Shown piece after piece: positions 54,709-64,000 of a DNA stretch of 64,000 nucleotides. Numbering within the stretch: the first letter of the stretch is position 1; each line of letters begins with the position of its first letter. Origin of the DNA: Ephemerocybe angulata (lineage: Eukaryota > Basidiomycota > Agaricomycetes > Agaricales > Psathyrellaceae); NCBI GenBank assembly GCA_013368325.1, contig JAACJK010000113.1, positions 62,001-126,000 on the forward strand, in the 5' to 3' direction. Below the pieces are notes generated by a model. The model was given only the letters and a program-made list of their open reading frames with translations, was not told where the DNA came from and did not search any database. A program made the position numbers and the translations under genes.

Positions 54709-55314
54709 GGGGGCCGCTTCTCTTGGACTGTAGAGCCACATGCTTTCGTATAGAGGATGGACACTTCGTCACGACATAGGCGTACGCCAGATACCAATAA
54801 TTCGTTACCACCGTTACCCTTGGACTCTCAATTCTGCTTTCGTACCAGTGCTTTTTTATGGATATGGACTGCCCTTTTGTTGGCCTACTTACTTTACCTG
54901 CTTAGCGCGATCACTCAATCCTTGCCCCCTTTTTCTTCTTTTTCTTTTGTTCACCTCTGGGGAGGTTCGTTGTTGATTTCGTGCCGTATTCGTAGTCGTC
55001 GTGGACCGCGCCTGGGACTGGTCGTTGGTTGCGAGATACCTCTGCTGTAGATACGGTGTGGAAATAACAACGTCGGTCGAAACTGTCAACGGAACGCTCC
55101 TTCTTTCCCCAGCATTTAGACTGACCACCCAGGTGCGCACTGGTACCCATGCTCAAGCGAACGTTTGTGGGTTACCAGGGACAGGCCCCTAAATGATGAT
55201 AATAGGGGCACTGCGTCCGATCAGCTTAGTCATGCATGTAATTAACTCCGTGTTCCCTGGCGGTATCGCGGCGAACCGCCCGTTGTTCCCTTCCCCGACA
55301 TCCAACAGCCGACC
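54709..55314. other. Intergenic
   Basis: 3' UTR of the Rds1-like gene and promoter of the EAF gene. No other feature seen. Confidence 0.45.
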
Positions 55315-57110
55315 ATGGCATCCTTGAACAACTCTTGGATGCCCAAGCAGGGGCGACACCGCGTAGAGATAGGCGGCTCGCTCGGGAAGTCGCTCAAGAG
55401 CCGCAAGCTGAATGGCGAGGCGCCACCAGTGAACAAGCGGACACCCGACAAGGACTTCTATTCTTTCAGATGTGCGTGGTCTTTCAGAGGATGCTCAAGG
55501 ACATGGGACGCTGACGATACCGGGTTGCAGATAATCATAAACCACCCTCTGTGGACTTGAAGAAGCAGGGGATGATTGAGTTTACGAAGAGGGATGCGTC
55601 GAGCACGACGAATGTGATCTTGGAACACCCGAGTGTTCAGGTGCGTTGCCAGTCTACGGATTCCGCGTGTTTAGAGCGGAATTGACATGCAGGAATAGGC
55701 GGGAGAGTCTGCTATGTTTCGAGGCCAGGAAACCGTGTTGAACAAGCTCGATTGCGTCCTCATCTACGACGAGGATACTGGGGTGCGTGGACCGCGCCGC
55801 TTGGACTGTGCATTGGGCTGACACGCGTGGTGATGTAGACGTTCACGCTGGAGAAGCTCGACGCTTGCATTCAGCTCACCTCGGACAGGAGTCTGCCCTC
55901 TATTATCCCGCCGAATGCGTCTCGTGGGTCTACTCCCATTCCGTATTGGACTTTGGGCTGACAATTGGATACAGCTGCACCGTCTACGTCTACGCCTCGC
56001 GGGAATGATAGCTACGGCGCCAATGCGCAGGATAGTGCCATCGAGCAAGATATTCTTGACCTCGTTGATGATGATATGCCTCCCCCTCCTCCCAAGAAAC
56101 CAAAGCGCAAGGCCCCCGTTCCCACTCCCACTCCTCGAAAGGAGGAGGAGGAGGAAGGCGAAGAGGACGAGGACTTCCCCCCGAAGCCCAGCCGGCCCAT
56201 TTCTCCGCCCAAACCGGCAGCACAGAAGCCCGCAGCGGCACCCTCACCCCCACCATCATTACCTGCCCGTCCTGTGAAACCGATTCCAAAAGCGAGGCCA
56301 AGAGCTGTACCTACTTCTTCCGCTTCATCTGGGAGTGCAAGTAAAACGCCTGTTGCCAGTACCCCTGTGGAAGTGGTGTCGCCCCCTCCTCCTCGACCGA
56401 GGCCTTCTGTTGCCAATGGGAAAGGAAGGCAACCGCAGATACCACCACAGCCCCAGCGGGCCGCTGCGAACCTGCCTCCCCTTCCCCTCCCTGTGGTTGA
56501 CGTTGACGTGGATATTCCCATTGCGAAGGCCGTGCCTTCGAAATCTTCCGTCCCCAGACCTGGGTCCAAGCCCAAGCAGGCCCCTGCGCCACCTGCTCCT
56601 CCGCCACCTCCAGCAGCGCTAGCCCTCCCTGGGTCTTCCTCAGCTCAAACGACCCTGCCTTCTTCCATGCCCAGACCCCCTGTGCATGGACGATCCGCGC
56701 CGGTCGTGCCTCCTCCTGCTCCAGTACCTGCTCTTACGGAAGGCTTGGAGGAATCTGATGACGAAGATGAGGAGATGTGGGAACAGGTTCCGACGACCAA
56801 CGCCGCGGGCGGGGCTGTCGATGACCTTTCGATGCTCGAGGAGGAGATCTTTGGCGGGGAGGAGCCGGTGGAGGATGGGGATGACGATGATTTCCATAAG
56901 CAGCTCGAGCTTGAGCTGGGTTTGACGGGTGGCCTGGAGGAGGACGACGACGAGGACGATGATGATATGGAGCCTGCTGAGATTCCGGATGTTGGCGGTG
57001 GCGGAGGGGATGGGCCGATCTCGTTGAATGAGTTTGTTGGGGGAACGGGAGTGAATGTGTTCACTGATGAGGAGTACTCGTCGAGTGACTCTAGTGATGA
57101 TGATGATTAG
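55315..57110 (+). CDS. EAF-family RNA polymerase II elongation factor
   Basis: ELL-associated factors stimulate Pol II elongation with ELL. Five exons: 55315-55471, 55531-55640, 55699-55782, 55839-55923, 55975-57110; phases agree, 523 aa. The N-terminal EAF domain (about 1-140) shows GRHRVEIGGSLGKSLKSR, DFYSFRYNHKPPSVDL, MFRGQETVLNKLDCVLIYDEDTG and FTLEKLDACIQLTS, the order and spacing of the family. The rest is disordered: long Pro/Ala-rich stretches (polyPro runs), basic KKPKRKAP, and acidic serine clusters ending SSSDSSDDDD, as in animal EAF transactivation regions. The exon 4 donor (GTGGGT at 55924) was chosen because it is the one that keeps frame. Nuclear. Confidence 0.87.
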
Positions 57111-57859
57111 TAGCATCGTTGTTTTTATGTTCTCTTGGTTTGCATCTAGTCCTATACCCCGTATTATTCTATTTTCCGCTTGCTGTTATTGTAAAACTGT
57201 CATCTATACTGAAGCATCCTCAAAATGCATTGCTATAAAGCTCTCTTGAAAGAAATCGTGATTGATTGATGAGTGAGTAGATATGAGTGAGTAGATATGA
57301 GGATAGATATGAGGATAGATATGATGAGTGTTCGTATATACAGAACAGAAGGGACACAAAAAACAGAGAGCAGAGACCATGAGGCCTGAGGTGAGTAGGG
57401 GAGAAAGAAGATGCCAATGAGTAGTGATAGAGATGAGATGCTAGAGAGACCAGATGCAATGCCGCAGAACCGAGAACTTTGTCAATGTCCAAGAATAGAA
57501 AAAGGATTATCATGAGCCTATCATAGAGTAGGGATACCGCCAGCGAAGAGAAGACGGGCAGATGCAGAATACGCGCCCGTGACCGTCGAGCGTCAGGCGA
57601 CGAGTCAAGTCCGAATCCACCACCACCCCGTCTCCTGAGCGCTAGGCACGAAGGCCGTCCAGTGAGGTCGGAATGTATGACCATCGTTTCCTGCATCGTG
57701 CCGCGATGCAAGGAATGTGTTGGACGGGCAGTGGGACGACGTGTGGAGAGAACGGAGACTATCCATCACGAGTAGAGGTTCCAGGGACAGCCTGTAAATG
57801 AAGAGCCAGAGATAGCGCCAGGCAAGTGACCCTGAGCAGGCCAGGTTCCGCCATTCATC
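57111..57859. other. Convergent intergenic region with short tandem repeats
   Basis: Between the converging EAF and 386-aa genes. At about 57265-57325 are direct repeats: GAGTGAGTAGATAT twice, then GAGGATAGATAT twice. Probably both 3' UTRs lie here. Confidence 0.6.
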
Positions 57860-59020
57860 TCACATCCCCCCAGTCAGCTTCTGGAATAGACTCCTTCCAC
57901 TCTTCCCGCTCTTCATGCTCGCAGCCCCACTTCCCCCGCCTTTCCTCGGCCGTGCCCCGTCGACGATAACCAGCGGCTGTTGTCCGTACGGATACTGCCC
58001 CGCTCCCCCAGCGTAGCCCATCCCTGGATAGACCCCGGGCACACCTGCCGAATAACTGCCCCCGTATCCAGAGACCTGTGGAGAGCCATACCAGCCTGCC
58101 GAATATACGCTCCCCGTTGGACTCTGCACGTGGACTCCGGGAACAGGAGGGCTGAACATGGGAGGGGGAGGGTAGAAGGTCTGTTGCGGCGTGCGCTGGT
58201 TCGGGGAGGTGTATTGAGGACTGAAGTACCCTCCACCGCCGCTTCCGACGGCGGCGGGTGTCGGTGTACCGTACATGCCTGGGCTCACGGGCAGCGGTGA
58301 CGTCCAGGCGCTTGCAGGGGAGGGTGTTGTGTTCGCGGACGTGGATTGTGATTGTGGTTGGGGTTGGGGTTGTTGGGCTCCGGGGTAGATGATGGTGTAG
58401 CCCCCTGGGGAGGTGTAGGATACGGGCGGAACGCTTTGGCTGTTCCGCCTGCTGGGTTTGGGCCGGGGGTGCCGTGAGCTGCTGTGGTGCCGACCACTGT
58501 CGCGGTGCTTGTCCCGCCCGCGGTTGTCGTAGGCGTTTGGGGGGTATTGGGTGGGTGGTGAGGCGGCCTGCGGGCTCGCGTATACCCAGGTCATGCCGTT
58601 CCATGTGGGGACGAGGACGTTTGTTTGTGCTGGGTATACTTGTTGTTGTTGCGGCCAGGGGGAGGTGTAGTAGCCCCCGCCCCCTGGGTAGATGGGGGCG
58701 CTCACAGGCGGGGTGGGGGGCCGGTCGGGCCCGCCGTCGTCGCTGCTGCTATCGCTGTAGTCTTCGGTCTCGTACCCCCGTGCTCGGCTGGGACCGTGGC
58801 TTTTACTGCTTCGCTTCTTGTCCTTTTTGCGTTTTGAGCGGTCGCGTGGGCTGCTGTGGCTCCGGTAGAAGTCTGTTTCGTCGGCGGGACGGGGTCGGGG
58901 GAGGAAGGGGTTTGCGAGTTGTTGGGGCTTCGTTGGGACGTTTTGTGTCCATTGGGCAATCCCGGCGAGTTTCTCGTGGTGTGCTGCGATTGCGGCTGGG
59001 GAGAAGTCGTATTCTGTCAT
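57860..59020 (-). CDS. Disordered Tyr/Gly/Pro-rich protein, uncharacterised (386 aa)
   Basis: Single exon with its own ATG at 59020. The only structured-looking part is the start, MTEYDFSPAAIAAHHEKLAG then IAQWTQNVP. A basic Ser/Lys/Arg stretch follows (RDRSKRKKDKKRSSKSHGPSRARG), an acidic Ser patch (EDYSDSSSDDGG), and then a long prion-like region of Gly, Tyr, Pro, Ser and Gln ending in a basic C-terminus (GKSGRSLFQKLTGGM). No signal peptide, membrane segment or known domain. Its low-complexity composition suggests an RNA- or condensate-linked or scaffold role, but that is a guess. The plus strand is also open here (58474-59223) but has Cys/Arg/Gly-rich, non-protein-like composition. Confidence 0.72.
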   Translation of the reverse strand: MTEYDFSPAAIAAHHEKLAGIAQWTQNVPTKPQQLANPFLPRPRPADETDFYRSHSSPRDRSKRKKDKKRSSKSHGPSRARGYETEDYSDSSSDDGGPDRPPTPPVSAPIYPGGGGYYTSPWPQQQQVYPAQTNVLVPTWNGMTWVYASPQAASPPTQYPPNAYDNRGRDKHRDSGRHHSSSRHPRPKPSRRNSQSVPPVSYTSPGGYTIIYPGAQQPQPQPQSQSTSANTTPSPASAWTSPLPVSPGMYGTPTPAAVGSGGGGYFSPQYTSPNQRTPQQTFYPPPPMFSPPVPGVHVQSPTGSVYSAGWYGSPQVSGYGGSYSAGVPGVYPGMGYAGGAGQYPYGQQPLVIVDGARPRKGGGSGAASMKSGKSGRSLFQKLTGGM

Positions 59021-62000
59021 TGGGGAGGTGGGAGTTGGAAGTGTTGAGAAGGGAGGTTGATATATTCAGAAATTTCAAGTGTGGCGTAGATAGTGGGTTC
59101 CTGATGGTTACCGTTTGTGGGATGGACGGTTTTGAGGCTGAGTTGCTTTTGAGGGTCGGACTCGGATCGCCCCGTGTGCTATCGCAGGTCCTGTGCGGTT
59201 TAGGATGCGATAGTGGTGGCTAGTTCGGAGTCCGGTATCCGAATGCGATGTGGGGCAAGGTCGGTTATAAGTAGACTGGCTACAACCAATTGCACCTTAT
59301 CGACTAATGCGAGGTTGATCGTACGGGAGGTGGCTCTCCGTGTAGTATGACGAAGAGTGGCGTAGGGTCCAGGGACGGTTGGAAGGGAAGGGAAAGGCGT
59401 GGAGAAAAGGCGCAGGGGACCCGTCCGAAAGGCTTTTGAGAAGCGCTCGGCTGTCGGCCTTTGTGGAGGTCTGCTGAGGTCACTGTAGTCAGAGTTGCGT
59501 AGGCGTTGTACTTGGCGTCCGGCTGTGTGTCTAGCAGAGCATGGACATCGAAGAAGAAGAGGAAGAAAGCTGGTCGAGTTCTGCGGGCGCGAAGGCGGCG
59601 AAACAATCAATCCCCAGAACAAATAAGATGAATGACGGACGACAGGAGCACGCACCTTTTCCGGATCTGAGCCAAATGTCGTTGAAATTCAGGGTGCCTG
59701 GCCTCAAGGCCGGTGGGTATCAGAGCCCGTCGGTTGGTGCACGGCGAGGCGATGTGAGAGGATGGGTTGTGATGTTGCCAGAGTCATACGGCATGCAGTC
59801 GTAGCGGTTATATTGGGGACCGGCAACGCCTCCAAAACGCGTGAGTACAGAAAAGCGGCACCTTCCGTTTTGGGAAATGGCTCATAAATTCATCCCTTGC
59901 TATGGGTGCTGCAGCCATTTCGCTCAAATGGACCCTCCAGAGTAACTTTCTGCCCTCCTAACCTGTATGGAATGCGTTTATATGGGCTATATATCCTCTT
60001 AAGTACCGAAAATCCGTTATCGGACTGATGGATAGTGTGAAATATGACTTCAGTACACCCAACCGTACCCTATGCCCCCCGCTTTGCAGGAGCTATCTAG
60101 AAACAAGGTAAAGCCATGAATAGGGGTTTTCTGGGCTACTGAACAAATTCTCCATGACAGAACTTCCAAAATCGCGTTCCTTCAACCAGAACAGGCTTGC
60201 GATTTGCAGGTATATCAGCATGCAGGGGATATTTTAATGTTCTGGGATGGAGAATCTTTTGATAATATCCTTGCGAGCATTTTATTTCTCATAAGCTAAG
60301 CGTATGAATAAGTGCCTGAGGTAGGAGGACAAGGGGACACTTTCTGGTGCATTGGTCGGAGTTTGAATTGGCTGAGCATTGCCGGTCCCCAGTTATATAG
60401 ATGCGCAGCTAACTGCAACTCGACATATCGGTCAGGTTCGTGCTGTGTTTCAACTTCCTCCGCTGCTGGACCGCCCGTTCTGACCCGTCTCGTGAGTGTC
60501 GCGGCGGAAGACGCGAGCTATGGTCTAAAGGAAGAGGCCCTCGGGTGCAGCCAGCAGCGCCTCGAGAAGCTGAGCCCCCGAGTCAGTCGATGGGAATGAA
60601 GGAGAAATGCCCTGATTGGGAGCTCTCTGATTGATCCCACACAAAAGCGGCCCGTGTATGGGCGCTTATGACTGAGGCGCGACAGGAAAGGCGTTTGGGA
60701 TTCCCTTGGAGTAGCGCAGGTGACGAAGATACCCTAATTTTCGTCTGAGGGGACGTCCCAGCCTGTCGGTGTACGCTCAAACGTGTAGGGAATGCATTTC
60801 TCGTTCCACCCTGGGCCAGTTATGAGAATCATGAGATGACATCAGACCCGGCCAAGGACGACCTACCTTCGAGACGAGATTGTAGTCCGCGGTTTGTGCA
60901 ACCGATTTTTATCCTTTCTCGTAAGCATTTCTTGCAGATTCTTATTGCACCAGCCCGAGCCACTGACTGCGAAAGAGCAGATGAGTTCCCGCTGTGCCGG
61001 GAGCAGGGGCTCGTCGCGCATCCGAAAAGCACGTTGGTGAAGAAAAGAAAAGAAGCTCTCAAAATCCGCCGCTGGAGTGGATACAGGGACTTGCTCCACA
61101 ATTAGCACGAGTTGGGGAAGTTGGCAAGTACGGGAGGCTGACAATGATGGGTGCCAGACTCCCAGAGCAAATTAATTAGTAGACGATAGACGACTAGGAT
61201 GCACTGGTTTCCTACTGGGGGGGAAGATCATGTGGCCAGAAGGTCAGATTTGGAGCAGTCAAAGGGTATTTTAGGATGGTTTTGAGGCTTCTCAGTAATT
61301 TCTGAACCACCTTCCCAGCTGTTCACCATGCAGCTCAAGGAGAGACGACACTAGGAGACTATTACCAGGAAGAAACGAATCGAATGGAGTGGCACGTTAT
61401 ATGTCAGTCAGCACGAGCCAATCGAAAGCGTCTTCGGGTAATATTATGTTAGCGCCGAAAGGTAAGTGGGCGTCTAATCGCGTTGGTGCCGGCGCCTGGG
61501 CTCGCAGCAGCGTCCGTCCAACCACACAATGGTGGCAGGGGGAATGGGAAGCGACAGAATGGGGCCAGTATCTGGACCTCCGGGTGCATGCTAACCAATG
61601 CCAAGATGAAGTCAAGTAGGTACAGAATATAGAATGTAACCCTAATACCATTGTTTCCTAACTAGAAGGGAACCCTCCAACGAGGATTCTACAAGCCAAA
61701 GCTCTGAGATGCTGTAGATATCTCTAAGCAATTCTGCGCCCAGTACACCAAGCCTGATCATGACTTCCTTTGTCCATGGGTCGCCATTGAGTTTCACATG
61801 TTCCTCGTCAGTGAGCATCTGCCCATGCGGCGGTGGCGAATACCAATACAATCCTGATCTACAGTATACCTAACCTTCATCGTGGTGCTGAGACCCTCTC
61901 TCCGGTGTGGGGTGTGCATTCGCGGTTTTACTTTGTAGAATGAGTGTCTGCCATATGTCCGCCTTGTGTCCGTGGCCCTGATCGCGCTGACTCGGAGGGA

Positions 62001-62197
62001 CCGTCGAGTCTGGGCCGCTGATCATGACATCAGGCTACAGCCCACCTTGCCCGGCGATGTTGTTCACGATCCAGTGTCTTAAAACACGAAATAGATCTCG
62101 TTATATTGCTCTTGTCCCAGTTAAGACGGTGTTCTTCGCCGGTTGCGCACACTGTAGACCAGCCCCGCCCGCCCACGTTGACAGGATCAATGCAGCC
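59021..62197. other. Intergenic, no gene recognised
   Basis: About 3.2 kb. Left 200-400 bp should be the promoter of the 386-aa gene. The remainder shows no supported ORF, repeat, transposon end or RNA gene. Confidence 0.4.
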
Positions 62198-64000
62198 ATG
62201 AGCAAGCCCACAATCATTCAGACGCTTCTTAACCGACCGTCACAGACATATCTGAAGCTCGAGTCCCCTCAAAAGGAGTATTACTCTGCAAAACCAGAAT
62301 TGCTCCGTATAGCGGCCGAGACGGGGCACTACGACGGGAAGCGCTGGAGCAATATCCCAGGTTCGTCATCATCAGCTTGCGGTGTCGAACACGAGGCCAA
62401 TTGTGTGCAGGCGATTCTGATCACGACCTCCACGACTTCCACCACTCTCACTCAAACTCTTCATTACCGGTGAGTATTCAAGCTCTTTCTTTTCGTGATG
62501 CGGGCTGAGCGAGGGGTGAACAGCCGGAGCGGAGTGCCACGACCACGATGCCTATGGCCTCACCACCCCAGGTTCGGCGGGACCAACCACCCCGGGCGGC
62601 CAGTGCCACCGTAGCAGCCGCCATACAGCAGAGACAGCCCACGATATCCTCAGTCGTCGCCTCGGGCTCTCAGAACCCTTATCCACAGTCCCGCCAGCAA
62701 CGCTCGGCCTCTGGACCCTCTGGCAGGGCCAGGTCACCCCTCACAAAGCCCAAAAACAGCATTCTGGACGACGATTCCGACGACTTGGACGGTTTCGACT
62801 CCTCGGACGACGATAACCCTGACCTATTCTTTACCCCAAACCAGTCCCCGCGCACCTCCCTCGCCTCCTCATCCATCCTCTTCCCCAGGCATGCCCGGAA
62901 TACAAGCCCACGCCAGGCGAGCCGGAAATCGTTACGTACCAGCAACGCCTCGTCATATGTCCAGGTTTCTGCGCCTGGAATCTCTGCTTCGAATTCAGGC
63001 GGATCCATTAAACCGACTCCGGGGCATGTGGGTAACGAACCTTCTTCGTCCAGCGGTGGGACGGCGACGACTGCAGCCCCTACACCTATGGCTCAACCGC
63101 AACAAAAGCAGTCGACTCAACAGCGCGCCTCTTATACCAATCATGCCCAACTGGCTTCTACTTCAAATGGATCGACGCCTACCAGAAAGCCGGTACCATC
63201 AGCAACGCCCCAAGGATCGACGACCCCTAAAGGCTCGACACAGCAACTACCCTCCCGCAAGCCCTCGGCACCCGCTTCCGAGACGCTTACTCCTACCCGG
63301 GCGGCAGCTGCCCAGGAAATCCGATCTTCGCACCCCGCCTCCTCCTCGGCGCCCATACCCCCACGCACCCGGACAAACTCCATCAAGACCAGCACCCCGG
63401 AAACGACGGTCAAACTAGTTGTAAAGGGGCCTTCCAATACACCTATCAAATCGAGCACTGCGAGCTCCGCAAGCCCCAACTCATCATTCAATACCAATAG
63501 CAGCAGCAATGCGACACCCCCCGTTTCCAACTCCTTGGGTGCTTCGACTTCTTCATCTTCATCCCACGCGCAGCAGCAGCAGCGAGCCTCCGGCACGAAG
63601 GCGACGCCCCCGCGGCCCACTCCCAAATTGCCTGTGCTCTCCAACCAGTCGTCGTCGAACTCGCTCTCGTCGACGACGCTCGAGAACCACTCGGACATCT
63701 TCACTGTGCTAAGCGGGTCGGATCTTGTGTCGCACTCGACGGCGATGACGACGCCTGCGAACTCCGGCTCGTCTGCGGGGGGTGCGTTTGCAACCCTGAA
63801 GAAGGCTTCGAGTCCCCAGTCGAATGGCGCCCCGCCCATCCCTCCCCCAATGCGTTCTAATTCGTTAAGGTCGACGAGGACGCCTGTGTCGAAGCCCCGG
63901 AACCTCGCTGCGAAGCCCCCGATACCCGTGAACCCCAGTGCGAATGGAAATTTGCAGACGAGGTACTCGTATACTGACGATGACTGGGGGAGGGAAGTCA
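62198..64000 (+). CDS. Disordered Ser/Thr/Pro-rich protein, runs off right end
   Basis: Exons 62198-62360, 62411-62469 and 62524 to beyond 64000; GT-AG sites and phases agree. The N-terminal segment (MSKPTIIQTLLNRPSQTYLK then EYYSAKPELLRIAAETGHYD) is the only part likely to fold; exon 2 is His/Ser/Asp-rich (DSDHDLHDFHHSHSNSS). The third exon is fully disordered, at least 490 codons, with an acidic block (DDDSDDLDGFDSSDDDNPDLFF) and many Ser/Thr-Pro and Arg-Thr-x-Ser sites. An in-frame upstream ATG at 62024 exists, but ATG 62198 starts the protein-like sequence. No family recognised. The 3' end and any C-terminal domain lie outside the window. Confidence 0.7.

Noticed and set aside
55990..57116. 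Minus-strand ORFs opposite the EAF gene
   Set aside because: They mirror the Pro/Ala and Asp/Glu-rich low-complexity codons of EAF and have no conserved content.
58474..59223. A 249-codon plus-strand ORF opposite the 386-aa gene
   Set aside because: Cys/Arg/Gly-rich shadow of the minus-strand gene; no motif and no splice context.

Overview
The window is nuclear DNA from a filamentous basidiomycete, most likely an Agaricomycete. The signs are genes with many short introns (about 45-60 nt, GT-AG), a lipopeptide mating-pheromone precursor of the basidiomycete MD-S-F...C-a-a-X type, and fungal Ty3/gypsy and Ty1/copia retrotransposons. No bacterial, viral or organellar features were seen.

Layout. 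1-5.9 kb is a housekeeping block of RNA-processing genes: KRR1 (18S rRNA/SSU processome, minus, cut by the window edge), an NCBP3-like cap-binding/mRNA-export protein divergent from it, and the spliceosomal HAT-repeat protein CLF1/Crooked-neck. 5.9-10.8 kb holds no gene I trust; it contains a ~165-bp tandem duplication and two minisatellites. 10.8-11.5 kb carries a small four-exon gene of unknown function. A paralogue with the same exon layout lies 39 kb away at 50.3-51.1 kb.

14.3-36 kb is an accessory, transposon-loaded region. A pheromone precursor gene starts at 14,276. It is interrupted by a 1,303-bp CACTA-like DNA element with a 3-bp target duplication (GGA); excising the element conceptually restores an open frame of 68 codons encoding two tandem pheromone units, ending in CTIA. 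About 0.5 kb downstream is a full-length Ty3/gypsy element (16,324-36,000, minus strand, identical 258-bp LTRs, 5-bp duplication GTTTG). It is split in its gag region by an intact Ty1/copia element (29,232-35,140, identical 463-bp LTRs, duplication TACCT). The gypsy element has an extra 387-codon ORF after integrase that overlaps a still-open pol frame, and about 4 kb of unexplained DNA before its 3' LTR.

36-64 kb returns to a gene-bearing landscape: a small Ser-rich protein (37.5-38.2 kb, minus), an NRAMP/SMF-type metal transporter (42.0-44.6 kb, minus, 10 exons), an unrecognised split or decayed gene (45.6-47.4 kb), the second small-family gene (50.3-51.1 kb), a secreted ferritin-like Rds1-type protein (53.3-54.7 kb), an EAF-type transcription elongation factor (55.3-57.1 kb), a disordered Tyr/Gly/Pro-rich protein (57.9-59.0 kb, minus), and a disordered Ser/Thr-rich protein running off the right end (62.2 kb onward). 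Apart from the shared RNA-biology theme at the left end, the genes do not form one pathway. No STE3 receptor was found beside the pheromone gene, so whether this is a mating-type locus is open. All splice sites were assigned by eye.
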